Positions 9,850 to 18,914 of a stretch of 64,000 nt of DNA are shown in pieces. Numbering within the stretch: position 1 is the first letter of the stretch; every line of letters begins with the position of its first letter. The notes beneath the pieces are model-generated. The model saw only the letters and a list, made by a program, of their open reading frames with translations, was not told the DNA's origin and did no database searches. A program made the translations under genes and the position numbers. The DNA is from Proteus columbae (GTDB taxonomy: Bacteria; Pseudomonadota; Gammaproteobacteria; Enterobacterales; Enterobacteriaceae), in contig NZ_CP043925.1 in NCBI RefSeq assembly GCF_009914335.1, positions 3,906,001 to 3,970,000 of the forward strand, written 5' to 3'.

Positions 9850-10443
9850 TTATTTATCTTTCAAGCTCAATAAAAAGCCGCGGTAAATAGCAATAAATTG
9901 GCCTTTTTTATCGGCAAGCTCTTTTAGGTTTTTCGCATGTATTGCGATATGCATAAACCAGCCATTGAGTAAGTTTTTAAGCACATCATCATCATAAGCT
10001 TTAAGTTGGTTCTCTTGGATCAATTTGCTGACAATGGCGTTTACCTTACCAGTAATGTATTCAAGGCTAATTTTTTCAAGTTCATTCCAACCAATGATAG
10101 GCATCACTTCTTGGATAGGGATAAGGTTTTTATTATTATCAATAATATAATCAAGATAATGTTCAAATATACTTTCTAAGGCAGACCAACCATTTGTTAA
10201 ATCAGTTTTTGTTGTGATGTAGGCATCAATCATAATTAATTGCTGCTTATAACAGGCACTGAGTAATTGTTTTTTATTTTTAAAGTGATGATAAAAGGCA
10301 CCTTTGGTCACCAACGCTTTTCCCGAGATCTCATCTATTGAAACAGCTTGATAGCCTTTTTCAACAAACAATATTCGTGCTGAGTTAACCAGTGATTGAT
10401 AGGTACTCTTAAAATTTTCTTGTTGATGATTTTTATTTTCCAT
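9850..10443 (-). CDS. tetC: TetR/AcrR-family regulator TetC of Tn10
   Basis: With the start at MENKNHQQENF (10443) it has 197 residues, the Tn10 TetC length; the frame is open 25 codons further, into the divergent promoter. The N-terminal HTH is AVSIDEISGKALVTKGAFYHHFKNKKQLL, the typical TetR recognition helix region. The C-terminal part is all-helical with no recognised ligand site. It is divergent from tetD with a perfect inverted repeat between them, so it probably represses both. It is not the tetracycline repressor. Confidence 0.93.
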   Translation of the reverse strand: MENKNHQQENFKSTYQSLVNSARILFVEKGYQAVSIDEISGKALVTKGAFYHHFKNKKQLLSACYKQQLIMIDAYITTKTDLTNGWSALESIFEHYLDYIIDNNKNLIPIQEVMPIIGWNELEKISLEYITGKVNAIVSKLIQENQLKAYDDDVLKNLLNGWFMHIAIHAKNLKELADKKGQFIAIYRGFLLSLKDK

Positions 10444-10457
10444 GATAGATTTAAAAT

Positions 10458-10476
10458 AACATACCGTCAGTATGTT
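10458..10476. promoter_or_regulatory. Probable TetC operator between tetC and tetD
   Basis: AACATAC-CGTCA-GTATGTT is a perfect 7-bp inverted repeat 15 bases upstream of tetC and 55 bases upstream of tetD, placed as expected for a TetR-type operator. Confidence 0.7.
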
Positions 10477-10530
10477 TATGGTATCATGATGATGTGGTCG
10501 TGACAATCTTAAGAACATTTAGGTTATTTT

Positions 10531-10947
10531 ATGTATATTGAACAGCATTCTCGCTATCAAAATAAAGCTAATAACATCCAATTAAGATATGATGATAAGC
10601 AGTTTCATACAACGGTTATCAAAGATGTTCTATTATGGATTGAACATAATTTAGATCAGTCTTTACTGCTTGATGATGTGGCGAATAAAGCGGGTTATAC
10701 CAAGTGGTATTTTCAGCGGCTGTTCAAAAAAGTAACAGGGGTCACACTGGCTAGCTATATTCGTGCTCGTCGTTTGACGAAAGCGGCTGTTGAGTTGAGG
10801 TTGACGAAAAAAACTATCCTTGAGATCGCATTAAAATATCAATTTGATTCCCAACAATCTTTTACACGTCGATTTAAGTACATTTTTAAGGTTACACCAA
10901 GTTATTATCGGCGTAATAAATTATGGGAATTGGAGGCAATGCACTGA
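10531..10947 (+). CDS. tetD: AraC-family regulator TetD of Tn10 (MarA/SoxS/Rob type)
   Basis: The 138-residue protein consists almost only of the two AraC helix-turn-helices: LLLDDVANKAGYTKWYFQRLFKKVTG and TILEIALKYQFDSQQSFTRRFKYIF, then the P-S-Y-Y-R-R end. This is the MarA/SoxS/Rob layout; TetD is known to activate part of that regulon. The stop codon TGA (10945-10947) lies inside the IS10-Right inner end, so the last bases of the gene belong to the insertion sequence. It is divergent from tetC. Confidence 0.93.
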   Translation: MYIEQHSRYQNKANNIQLRYDDKQFHTTVIKDVLLWIEHNLDQSLLLDDVANKAGYTKWYFQRLFKKVTGVTLASYIRARRLTKAAVELRLTKKTILEIALKYQFDSQQSFTRRFKYIFKVTPSYYRRNKLWELEAMH

Positions 10948-10956
10948 GAGATCCCC

Positions 10957-12165
10957 TCATAATTTCCCCAAAGCGTAACCATGTGTGAATAAATTTTGAG
11001 CTAGTAGGGTTGCAGCCACGAGTAAGTCTTCCCTTGTTATTGTGTAGCCAGAATGCCGCAAAACTTCCATGCCTAAGCGAACTGTTGAGAGTACGTTTCG
11101 ATTTCTGACTGTGTTAGCCTGGAAGTGCTTGTCCCAACCTTGTTTCTGAGCATGAACGCCCGCAAGCCAACATGTTAGTTGAAGCATCAGGGCGATTAGC
11201 AGCATGATATCAAAACGCTCTGAGCTGCTCGTTCGGCTATGGCGTAGGCCTAGTCCGTAGGCAGGACTTTTCAAGTCTCGGAAGGTTTCTTCAATCTGCA
11301 TTCGCTTCGAATAGATATTAACAAGTTGTTTGGGTGTTCGAATTTCAACAGGTAAGTTAGTTGCTAGAACCCATGGCTCCTTTGCCGACGCTGAGTAGAT
11401 TTTAGGTGACGGGTGGTGACAATGAGTCCGTGTCGAGCGCTGATTTTTTCGGCCTTTAGAGCGAGATTTATACAATAGAATTTGGCATGAGATTGGATTG
11501 CTTTTAGTCAGCCTCTTATAGCCTAAAGTCTTTGAGTGACTAGATGACATATCATGTAAGTTGCTGATAGGTTTCCAGTTTTCCGCTCCTAGGTCTGCAT
11601 ATTGTACTTTTCCTCTTACTCGACTTAACCAGTACCAACCCAGCTTCTCAACGGATTTATACCATGGCACTTTAAAGCCAGCATCACTGACAATGAGCGG
11701 TGTGGTGTTACTCGGTAGAATGCTCGCAAGGTCGGCTAGAAATTGGTCATGAGCTTTCTTTGAACATTGCTCTGAAAGCGGGAACGCTTTCTCATAAAGA
11801 GTAACAGAACGACCGTGTAGTGCGACTGAAGCTCGCAATACCATAAGTCGTTTTTGCTCACGAATATCAGACCAGTCAACAAGTACAATGGGCATCGTAT
11901 TGCCCGAACAGATAAAGCTAGCATGCCAACGGTATACAGCGAGTCGCTCTTTGTGGAGGTGACGATTACCTAACAATCGGTCGATTCGTTTGATGTTATG
12001 TTTTGTTCTCGCTTTGGTTGGCAGGTTACGGCCAAGTTCGGTAAGAGTGAGAGTTTTACAGTCAAGTAATGCGTGGCAAGCCAACGTTAAGCTGTTGAGT
12101 CGTTTTAAGTGTAATTCGGGGCAGAATTGGTAAAGAGAGTCGTGTAAAATATCGAGTTCGCACAT
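10957..12165 (-). CDS. IS10-Right transposase (IS4 family, DDE)
   Basis: The 402 residues have Asp97, Asp161 and Glu292 in the same places as in the left copy. The C-terminus reads TREDLLVAATLLAQNLFTHGYALGKL; the Leu and the two Ala residues differ from the left copy. In Tn10 this is the active enzyme that mobilises the whole transposon. The start ATG lies 108 bases from the outer end, within the region that pairs with RNA-OUT, and the pIN promoter overlaps a Dam site (GATC), which restricts expression to just after replication. Confidence 0.95.
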   Translation of the reverse strand: MCELDILHDSLYQFCPELHLKRLNSLTLACHALLDCKTLTLTELGRNLPTKARTKHNIKRIDRLLGNRHLHKERLAVYRWHASFICSGNTMPIVLVDWSDIREQKRLMVLRASVALHGRSVTLYEKAFPLSEQCSKKAHDQFLADLASILPSNTTPLIVSDAGFKVPWYKSVEKLGWYWLSRVRGKVQYADLGAENWKPISNLHDMSSSHSKTLGYKRLTKSNPISCQILLYKSRSKGRKNQRSTRTHCHHPSPKIYSASAKEPWVLATNLPVEIRTPKQLVNIYSKRMQIEETFRDLKSPAYGLGLRHSRTSSSERFDIMLLIALMLQLTCWLAGVHAQKQGWDKHFQANTVRNRNVLSTVRLGMEVLRHSGYTITREDLLVAATLLAQNLFTHGYALGKL

Positions 12166-12226
12166 CTTGTTGTCTGATTATTGATTTTTCGCGAAACCAT
12201 TTGATCATATGACAAGATGTGTATCC
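12158..12226 (+). ncRNA. RNA-OUT antisense RNA of IS10-Right
   Basis: Starting at TCGCACATC, the outward transcript can fold into a long hairpin: CACATCTTGT (12161-12170) pairs exactly with ACAAGATGTG upstream of the 3' end. Placement follows the known IS10 map (element bases 115 to 47). It pairs with 35 bases of the transposase mRNA start and inhibits translation. Confidence 0.75.
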
Positions 12227-12272
12227 ACCTTAACTTAATGATTTTTACCAAAATCATTAGGGGATTCATCAG

Positions 12273-12281
12273 TACTTCGCA
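12273..12281. repeat. Tn10 target-site duplication, right copy
   Basis: TACTTCGCA is identical to 3117-3125. It is followed by TATAACTCTCC, the original ribosome-binding region of the GNAT gene on the minus strand. Confidence 0.97.
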
Positions 12282-12354
12282 TATAACTCTCCTTCTTCAT
12301 ATAAAAACCTATTATTAATGGATTAATTTTAATTATATATTAACTTACAAAAAA

Positions 12355-13352
12355 TCAAGTAATAATATTCGTTAATACTGTTGCAAGTAAACTAGAAATA
12401 GTACCTAGAACTAGAATACATAATATAACAAACATAACTTCTTTTAATCCCACTTTTCGAGTCATAAACCTAGCAAAAGCTGAAAAATACTCTATGTTTT
12501 TCTCTGATTTTGTCTTCCAATGATAGATCAACATTTTTGTTTTGACCTGTGTATCTTTATTATAACAAAGATATGAATCCCACAGTTTATCTTCTAATAT
12601 TCGACAGCGATCATAGGTTGTATGTCCTATTTTAAATTCTGAGGATTCATTTCTAATGAGGAAAAAATGAACTTTATTAATCTCTCTGCATGTCGCGACT
12701 TTTTCTCTAATTGTTTTCGGTAAATTACGAGATTCATTAACTCTAAAATCTACAACTTCGCTTTTTTCAAAATAATACGTTATTAATGAATCTTTTGATT
12801 TATACTCTCTTGAAATATTATCAATATCTTCTTTTTCTAGAATATACCTAAATCTTAAATACCAATTTTTTCTTTATACTCTTCTGAACAATTGAATATT
12901 TTATTGGAGAATTTAATAATTGTTCCAACTTCGTCATCTTCACTATACTCTTCAATTAACACTCTACCTTCTGATGTTCCATGTGATAAATTAGTAAAAA
13001 ATACAATACCTTCGCTATCTTTTTGTTCTGAAAAAACAATGTATTTAGCACTACATTCTCTTATTGGTTTTATATTACTTACATCATTATTAAAAACAGC
13101 CGAGATTAATTTTTCACTTTCAACAACTTTATCCCCTAAAGTCGGAATATAGCTTTTTATATTATACTTAAAAGGTAAGTAAACATTGATTGAATCGAAA
13201 CATTTATTTTTCCCACTAATTAATACACCTATATCTAAATAATTTATTTTATCATCAGGAAGGTGCCAATAATTAAAATGTAGCTCTAAACCCAGAGTGT
13301 TAAACGCATTTTCACTTGAGTTTTCAACCCAAAAAGCTAAACTTTGTGTCAT
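12355..13352 (-). pseudogene. Tail-anchored protein of unknown function, disrupted by a -1 frameshift
   Basis: From ATG at 13352 the first frame gives 165 residues ending SEEYKEKIGI at 12855. The -1 frame is open from 12873 to a TGA at 12355 with no credible start. Joined at the A6 run (12866-12871) the reading continues SEEYKEK-NWYLRFRYILEKED, giving about 332 residues. The C-terminus is a single hydrophobic helix (VMFVILCILVLGTISSLLATVL), so the whole protein would be a tail-anchored cytosolic protein. I recognise no domain in the mixed alpha/beta front part. It may be a one-base deletion, a sequencing error in the homopolymer, or ribosomal slippage. It starts 21 bases from the divergent ASCH gene and once preceded the GNAT gene in the same direction. 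Confidence 0.7.
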
Positions 13353-13373
13353 TTATAATCATTCCTGATCAAG

Positions 13374-13790
13374 ATGAAAAAAATTATTATCAGTATCAAA
13401 CCTAAGTATGTTCAAAAAATCTATGATGGCAATAAAGTTATAGAACTTCGTAAATCTATTGGATTAAGTTTTAAACAAAACAATAAAATGTATATTTATA
13501 GCTCTTCTCCTAAAAAAGCGATCACAGGCCATGCTTATATCGATAAAATAGAACAAGTTAGTAAGGATGAGATAAAACAATATTATTTAGATAAAATTGC
13601 TATATCAAACGAAGAATTAGAAAACTACCTTATTGATGGCAAAAAAGGAATGATGATTTGGTTAAAAAATATAGTTGAGTACAAAAAACCGATCACGCTC
13701 GCAAAATTAAAAGAAACGGGTTTCACAGCACCACAATCTTATTGTTATGTTTCAGATGCACTTAATTTATTACTTGATGAAAATACTTAA
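13374..13790 (+). CDS. ASCH-domain protein
   Basis: The protein has 138 residues. The start MKKIIISIKPKYVQKIYDGNKVIELRKSIG has the ASCH pattern: a strand, then K-P-x-Y-x-x-I-x-x-G-x-K-x-x-E-x-R-K. KMYIYSSSPKKAITGHAYIDKIEQVS is the second strand pair of the PUA-like fold. ASCH proteins bind RNA or modified nucleosides; one member, YqfB, hydrolyses N4-acetylcytidine. No SD is evident before 13374. The start is only 21 bases from the divergent frameshifted gene, so its promoter must lie within that gene. Next to a GNAT acetyltransferase this could be part of a small accessory module; that is inference. Confidence 0.75.
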   Translation: MKKIIISIKPKYVQKIYDGNKVIELRKSIGLSFKQNNKMYIYSSSPKKAITGHAYIDKIEQVSKDEIKQYYLDKIAISNEELENYLIDGKKGMMIWLKNIVEYKKPITLAKLKETGFTAPQSYCYVSDALNLLLDENT

Positions 13791-13799
13791 AAACAAAAA

Positions 13800-13824
13800 G
13801 CCTCTGCTTTATAAAAACAGAGGC
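13800..13824. terminator. Bidirectional terminator between the ASCH gene and chbG
   Basis: GCCTCTG (13800-13806) pairs with CAGAGGC (13818-13824). On the minus strand it is followed by TTTTTGTTTTT, so it is strongest for the chb operon. Confidence 0.85.
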
Positions 13825-13877
13825 AAATTAACTCAAAGACCCACACTAGGGAATAACACAGACACCGATTGTCTAAA

Positions 13878-14642
13878 TCATTTTATTAAATCTTGGTAAG
13901 TGCCTAGCTGATAACCTCGTTCCACAATTGCTTGTTTTAACGTGATATCTGTTAATACTTCAAGCTCCGTTAAGCGCTGAAAGCAATAACCACTTGCACG
14001 TAACGAATTGTCAATAAAAGCAGGATGTGTCATCACTTCAAGAGAGTGCTCACGACGTGCTTTTGATTCATCAAGCACCTTTAAAAATAAAGCCTGTGTG
14101 ATTTCATCACCATAAAACTGGCTATCGAAACCCTCACTACTGATCACACCTTGAGTATCAATGCCTTCTTTTTGCGCTAAAGGTCTATCAACTCGCATCG
14201 GTAACGATTTTTCTTTGGCAAATTCCGCCACAATAGGAAAAATTTGCTTGAACATATGCACATGATGATGGCTATCAATATGGTCTGGTTCACAACCAAA
14301 GATCTCAATAAAACGCTGATATTGCGCTCTAAGCTCAACACGTATTTCATCAAGTGGCAAATTGCCCTCTTCTGCCATTTGCCAGACCCATTTCCCTAGC
14401 ACACCTTCACGCGTTAAAGAAGATAAAGGAGACAGCGGTTTACCCATCGTCAACGTAAAATGAAGCCCAACACCTAATCCAGGCAACTCATGACGCAATT
14501 GTGCTGCATGTTTAATTCCTTCAGCATTGACAAGTGCCGTTGTTGAGCTAACCACGCCATGACGAAAACACTCTGCAATACCGTAGTTTTGACCTTTACT
14601 TAGCCCGAAATCATCCGCATTCACAATTAATAAACCAGCCAT
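13878..14642 (-). CDS. chbG: Chito-oligosaccharide deacetylase ChbG (YdjC family)
   Basis: This 254-residue protein, last in the chb operon, removes one acetyl group from chitobiose-6-phosphate and chitotriose-6-phosphate so they can act as inducer and be cleaved by ChbF. The N-terminal metal motif [12 protein letters not shown], the second motif [11 protein letters not shown] (about residues 123-133) and MTHPAF near the C-terminus are the expected metal and catalytic segments of the YdjC carbohydrate deacetylases. The length fits E. coli ChbG (249). It begins 36 bases after chbF and is followed by the terminator at 13800. Confidence 0.93.
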   Translation of the reverse strand: MAGLLIVNADDFGLSKGQNYGIAECFRHGVVSSTTALVNAEGIKHAAQLRHELPGLGVGLHFTLTMGKPLSPLSSLTREGVLGKWVWQMAEEGNLPLDEIRVELRAQYQRFIEIFGCEPDHIDSHHHVHMFKQIFPIVAEFAKEKSLPMRVDRPLAQKEGIDTQGVISSEGFDSQFYGDEITQALFLKVLDESKARREHSLEVMTHPAFIDNSLRASGYCFQRLTELEVLTDITLKQAIVERGYQLGTYQDLIK

Positions 14643-14678
14643 TCTGTCTCCTTATTACTTATTTTTATCTACTGACAA

Positions 14679-16034
14679 TTAATGAGAGGCTTTTTCTAAC
14701 TCAGCAATTGCTTTGGCAAAATTAGGTAGATGTGCTTTATGTGCTAATAACATTTCACGCGTAAGTACTTCTGCATCTTTATCTGAAAGTACTAACGGTG
14801 TTAAGTTCATCGCTAATAAAGCATCATTTAATTCGCCACTAATAGCCGCTTTGCTGGCCGCGATTTCAAAGGCTTTGATGGTATGAATTAATCCCATCAC
14901 TTTTTCATCAAAATATGTTAAACGAGGATGAGGTTTAGCGCCATCACGCCCTAAAATAGCAGTCACTTCAATTGACCAATCTGCTGGAATATTATCGATA
15001 TGACCATGATGTGGAATATTCACATAATGCTCAGCTTGTTTATCATTATAAATAGCATTAATCACTTCACAGGCTGCATCAGAATAATAAGCACCACCAC
15101 GTAATTCCAACTCTTTCGGTTTGATATTTAAATCAGGATCTTTATACAATTCAAACAATTGTTTTTCGACTTTTTGTACTACTTTAGCGCGAGCACCGCC
15201 TTTATAGTATTCACCCATTTCAATAGCTAACATCTCTTTTTGCTTGAAGTAATACAGCAAATAAGAGCACGGCAGCATATTAAGAGAGCGGATCAAGCCT
15301 TCACTAAATGGTAGGTCAAAAATATTTTTCACAGAGCCCGCGGTTAATGTTCCTGAAGCCACGCCATCTAATAATTCAGGGAAGCGAGACTGACCATTTA
15401 CAATAACGTCTTTAATAAACACCATATGATTTAAGCCAAATAAATCAATGGAGAGTTCATCTTTATCCGTCAGGTTAAGAACATCTGTAATAAACATCTT
15501 CATACCGATTGGAATATTACAAACCCCAATAAACTTCTTAAAATTGGTATGGCGATAAACGGCTTCTGTCACCATACCAGCTGGATTCGTAAAGTTGATG
15601 ATCCACGCATTAGGGCAAATCTCTTCAACATCCTTAATAATATCGAAAATAACAGGGATAGTGCGTAAACCTTTAAATAGCCCACCAGCACCATTGGTTT
15701 CTTGCCCTAAATAACCATGACTTAAAGGAATTGATTCATCAAGCTCTCTTGCTTTCAATTGACCAACACGCAATTGTGTCGTGACAAAATCAGCGTCTTT
15801 TAATGCTTCACGGCGATTAAGTGTTTTATAAATGGTTAAAGGAATATCCGCCTTTTTTACCATGCGTTGGCAAAGCTCAAAAATAATATCAAGCTTCTCT
15901 TGCCCTTCTTCAACATCCACTAACCATAATTCAGTGATTGGTAGTTCATGATAACGCTTAATAAAACCTTCTAATAATTCAGGCGTATAACTGCTTCCAC
16001 CACCAATGGTAACTACTTTTAATTTATGACTCAT
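14679..16034 (-). CDS. chbF: 6-phospho-beta-glucosidase ChbF, GH4
   Basis: This 451-residue GH4 hydrolase cleaves phosphorylated (mono-deacetylated) chitobiose in the cytosol using NAD+ and a divalent metal through a redox-type mechanism. It shows the N-terminal nucleotide-binding loop VVTIGGGSSYTPELLEGF, the NFTNPAGMVTEAV motif, the metal Cys in GVCNIPIGM and the GLNHM motif. The length matches E. coli ChbF (450). The start at 16034 follows GGGAGTATTTT. It lies between chbR and chbG in the same order as in E. coli. Confidence 0.94.
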   Translation of the reverse strand: MSHKLKVVTIGGGSSYTPELLEGFIKRYHELPITELWLVDVEEGQEKLDIIFELCQRMVKKADIPLTIYKTLNRREALKDADFVTTQLRVGQLKARELDESIPLSHGYLGQETNGAGGLFKGLRTIPVIFDIIKDVEEICPNAWIINFTNPAGMVTEAVYRHTNFKKFIGVCNIPIGMKMFITDVLNLTDKDELSIDLFGLNHMVFIKDVIVNGQSRFPELLDGVASGTLTAGSVKNIFDLPFSEGLIRSLNMLPCSYLLYYFKQKEMLAIEMGEYYKGGARAKVVQKVEKQLFELYKDPDLNIKPKELELRGGAYYSDAACEVINAIYNDKQAEHYVNIPHHGHIDNIPADWSIEVTAILGRDGAKPHPRLTYFDEKVMGLIHTIKAFEIAASKAAISGELNDALLAMNLTPLVLSDKDAEVLTREMLLAHKAHLPNFAKAIAELEKASH

Positions 16035-16106
16035 AAAATACTCCCATACAGCGTAATAGTGCTGTTATTTGTGTATTAATGGCGAAATTAAGGCGTAAAG
16101 AGCCAT

Positions 16107-16130
16107 GAAGAAAATAAGCTTATTTTCTTC
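16107..16130. repeat. Perfect 24-bp palindrome between chbR and chbF
   Basis: GAAGAAAATAAG (16107-16118) is followed at once by its exact reverse complement (16119-16130). It has no U tract on either side, so it is more likely an mRNA processing or stabilising hairpin, or a protein site, than a terminator. Confidence 0.55.
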
Positions 16131-16194
16131 TTTCTCTCTATTTTCGATAAAATTAATCTTTATTGTTGATTAATTTCTTACGCTTAATAATGAA

Positions 16195-17052
16195 TTAGTT
16201 TGTTTCTTTAATGCTGTATAAATTTTTTCGATAACTATTTGGAGTCAGCGAAGTTATTTTCTTAAATGTCTTAATAAATAAACTTGGGCTGCTGTAACCT
16301 GCATCAAAAGCAATATCTGTTATCGAATAGTTTGTAATTTCCAATTGTTTTTTCGCAAAATTAATTCGAATATCATGAATAATTTGCATGGGTGTTTTAT
16401 CGTAATAACGCCGAGTTGCTCGGGTTAAATATTCTTGTGATTTCCCTGATAACATCACCATATTCACCAATGCATTTTCACCAAATTTTTGTTTGTCATG
16501 CATCTCGCTTACAGTGTCTTTTAGCCATAAGGGAATATCGCCTTGTGTTCTATTTTCTCGATGGTGTCGTAATCTATTCACCACATTAAAGGTGATAATT
16601 TCAATAAACTCATTAAATTCGGTATGGCGGAAATTCAGTGAGCCAACAACCGATTCAATATAGGAAAGAAACTCATTTTTTAATTCATAAACTTGTGAGG
16701 CAACAAAATAAGAAGGCAGTAACGAGAGATAATGTTTATCAAAAAAGGCTTTGCTAATACCCACATTGAGAATACGAGTTACACCAAATTCATAAAAACT
16801 TTGATGATGAGAACCAATGGGAATAAAAACAAAATCACCACGTTCGAGTAAAATCTTTTTACCATTTATCTCTTGATAATAGCGCCCTGTTAATACAATG
16901 GTGAATTCATAATAGTCATGCTGATGCAATCCACTAACACTTTCTGTTTTATTATAAATAAAGACATGAAAGTTTTTGCCATTAAATAGCTGATCTTCAT
17001 AGACCATGCGTATTTCGCTTTGCGCTCTCAATGACTCCACCACGGTATTCAT
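16195..17052 (-). CDS. chbR: AraC-family regulator ChbR of the chitobiose operon
   Basis: The 285 residues comprise an N-terminal cupin domain ([33 protein letters not shown], with HQHDYYE) and a C-terminal double HTH ([24 protein letters not shown] segment, then [34 protein letters not shown]). Close similarity to E. coli ChbR is visible along the whole length ([38 protein letters not shown]). In E. coli ChbR represses without and activates with the mono-deacetylated disaccharide phosphate, together with NagC and CRP. It starts directly after chbA and is unusual only in lying inside its own operon, as in E. coli. Confidence 0.95.
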   Translation of the reverse strand: MNTVVESLRAQSEIRMVYEDQLFNGKNFHVFIYNKTESVSGLHQHDYYEFTIVLTGRYYQEINGKKILLERGDFVFIPIGSHHQSFYEFGVTRILNVGISKAFFDKHYLSLLPSYFVASQVYELKNEFLSYIESVVGSLNFRHTEFNEFIEIITFNVVNRLRHHRENRTQGDIPLWLKDTVSEMHDKQKFGENALVNMVMLSGKSQEYLTRATRRYYDKTPMQIIHDIRINFAKKQLEITNYSITDIAFDAGYSSPSLFIKTFKKITSLTPNSYRKNLYSIKETN

Positions 17053-17053
17053 C

Positions 17054-17404
17054 TTATTTTATCTTCTCATGTAACTCGATTAATTCTGTCACCAACTCTC
17101 TGGCTAACATTGATGTCATTAAATGATCTTGCGCGTGAACTAATACCAAGCTGACTTTCGTTTTTCCTACACCTTGGTCATCACCAATTAAACGAGTCTG
17201 TATTTTATGTGCTTCATTTAATGCTTCGCGAGATTGTTCCATTAATTTTCTAGCGCCATCAAAATCACCTTCTTTGGCTTTTTTTAACGCGCCATAAGCC
17301 ACACTACGAGCTTGGCCTGAGTTAATAATAAGCCCCATAATGATCTCTTCAAATTCATCATCGGTTGCACTGCTATCAACAGCATTTTCAATATCTAACA
17401 TCAT
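17054..17404 (-). CDS. chbA: PTS chitobiose-specific IIA component ChbA
   Basis: The start was set at the ATG at 17404 (after AGAGGAAAT), giving 116 residues as in E. coli; the longer frame to 17461 would read through the intercistronic hairpin. The lactose/cellobiose-class IIA has its phosphorylated His at about residue 90 in [17 protein letters not shown]. The helical N-terminal part [23 protein letters not shown] is nearly the family consensus. It passes phosphate from HPr to ChbB. It lies between chbC and chbR. Confidence 0.94.
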   Translation of the reverse strand: MMLDIENAVDSSATDDEFEEIIMGLIINSGQARSVAYGALKKAKEGDFDGARKLMEQSREALNEAHKIQTRLIGDDQGVGKTKVSLVLVHAQDHLMTSMLARELVTELIELHEKIK

Positions 17405-17422
17405 ATTTCCTCTTTGACACTG

Positions 17423-17448
17423 CAAGTGCAGAGAAGCCTCTGCACTTG
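17423..17448. repeat. Intercistronic hairpin between chbC and chbA
   Basis: CAAGTGCAGAG (17423-17433), loop AAGC, CTCTGCACTTG (17438-17448): a perfect 11-bp stem with no U tract in the chb direction. It probably protects the chbBC mRNA or sets different expression of IIC and IIA. Confidence 0.6.
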
Positions 17449-17461
17449 TGTTTTCTATCAC

Positions 17462-18820
17462 TTAAAATTTCAACGCATTGGCAATATCTTCTTCACTTTC
17501 TTCTTTTTCAATTTCAGTTTGCGCTTTATTTGAAATAATCACGAAAGGAAGATAAATCAGTGTGGCAACACCCAAGTTAAACAGTGCTAATAACAGTGCC
17601 GCAATACTACCGTTGGTATTAAAGAAAGCACCTAGTCCGGTTGGCATTGTCCACGGCGCAATATTTGTCACTGGTGGGATTATCCCTAAGTAATAAGCCG
17701 TCACCGTAATCGCAGCAAGAATAGGCTGAATAAGAATAAATGGAATAAACATCACTGGGTTCATAATCACAGGCAAACCAAAAATAATCGGTTCGTTAAT
17801 TTGGAATAAACCTGCTGGTAATGCCAGTTTTGCCACTTGGCGATGATCGGCACGACGAGATGCGATAAAGATAGCCAGAATAAGTCCCAGTGTTGCCCCT
17901 GTACCGCCTAAGAAGATAAAGGAGTCTAACATTGGTTTTGCCCAGAGGTGGAACGTCTTACCCGCTGCCAGTGCCGCTTCCACTGAACCGTATTCGGTGT
18001 AAATTGACACGTTCTCTAACGCCCAAGGCGTCATAATGCCACTATCAAGTGCAGCAAGAGCGAGTGATCCATGAATACCAAAGAACCACAGTAGAGAAGT
18101 AAAGATAACGTAAGCCCAACCAACCACAGAGCCCATTGATGCTAATGGTGTGGAGATAGAATCTAAAATAATTTGATGGAAGTTCGTTTCATACGTCGCT
18201 AATCCCCACGAAACAATCCCCATGACTGATAAAATAATAAAGCCTGGAATTAATGCGGAGAATGAACGTGAAACAGACGCGGGTACGCTATCTGGTAAAC
18301 GGATTACCCAGTTACGACGCACAATAAAGGTAAACATTTCAGCCACAACAAGACCAATAATGATACCTGAAATAATATTTGCCCCACCTAACCAATTAGC
18401 GCCGACTGCATAAGCACCACCTGCGTTATAAGGTGTTACTGTCATAAAGGCTGCAATGGAAAGTAAACCTGCTGCAATCGGGTCAACTTTACGCTCTTCT
18501 GCTAATGCCATTCCGATAAAGAACGGTGCCATCAACGACATTATACCCAATGTACCATTATAGACATTCCCACCTATGGCTTTAAAACCATTGAGTGTTT
18601 CTATTGTTGATGCATCAAGGCGGATACCTAAAGAATAAAAGAAGGAGCCATCACCAAAACTAAGAAAAACGTTATTGATAAGTACAAACATTGCCCCTGC
18701 AAGGGTTAATGGCATTAAACGAATAAAGCCATTTTTAATCGCATTAACGTGAGGTTGCTTTCCAATTTTAACCGCAAAAGGAAGGAGTACCTTTTCAAGT
18801 GAACCAATAAACTTACTCAT
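17462..18820 (-). CDS. chbC: PTS chitobiose-specific IIC permease ChbC
   Basis: This 452-residue integral membrane permease has the same length as E. coli ChbC. It translocates and phosphorylates N,N'-diacetylchitobiose. It shows ten or so hydrophobic segments and the lactose/cellobiose-class motif region [22 protein letters not shown], where Glu of NEP takes part in sugar binding. The start is preceded by AAGGGTATTTTTCT. It follows chbB in the operon after a 94-bp gap with no obvious terminator. The acidic C-terminal tail [17 protein letters not shown] is cytosolic. Confidence 0.95.
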   Translation of the reverse strand: MSKFIGSLEKVLLPFAVKIGKQPHVNAIKNGFIRLMPLTLAGAMFVLINNVFLSFGDGSFFYSLGIRLDASTIETLNGFKAIGGNVYNGTLGIMSLMAPFFIGMALAEERKVDPIAAGLLSIAAFMTVTPYNAGGAYAVGANWLGGANIISGIIIGLVVAEMFTFIVRRNWVIRLPDSVPASVSRSFSALIPGFIILSVMGIVSWGLATYETNFHQIILDSISTPLASMGSVVGWAYVIFTSLLWFFGIHGSLALAALDSGIMTPWALENVSIYTEYGSVEAALAAGKTFHLWAKPMLDSFIFLGGTGATLGLILAIFIASRRADHRQVAKLALPAGLFQINEPIIFGLPVIMNPVMFIPFILIQPILAAITVTAYYLGIIPPVTNIAPWTMPTGLGAFFNTNGSIAALLLALFNLGVATLIYLPFVIISNKAQTEIEKEESEEDIANALKF

Positions 18821-18914
18821 AGAAAAATACCCTTAAAATGCCGCTAATTGCTCGGCTTGCTGAAAAATTCGCTCTTTGACTGGAATAGAAATAATAAAAA
18901 AATAAAAAATAGAA

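Larger units (their letters stand above)
10944..12272 (-). mobile_element. IS10-Right
   Basis: This is a full-length 1329-bp IS10 in inverted orientation to the left copy, with its inner end at 10944 (CTGAGAGATCCCC) and outer end at 12272. Its regulatory end has GGTA near position 24 and CG in the RNA-OUT loop, the arrangement I know for the functional right copy. Internal TGA use by tetD overlaps its first bases. Confidence 0.95.

Noticed and set aside
12282..12354. Separate gene between Tn10 and the tail-anchored gene
   Set aside because: Only the ribosome-binding region and the leader of the original GNAT gene are here.
12866..12871. Proven programmed -1 frameshift
   Set aside because: The A6 run could slip, but the heptamer is not a standard X-XXY-YYZ site and I see no stimulatory hairpin or pseudoknot downstream. 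Mutation or a homopolymer error is as likely.
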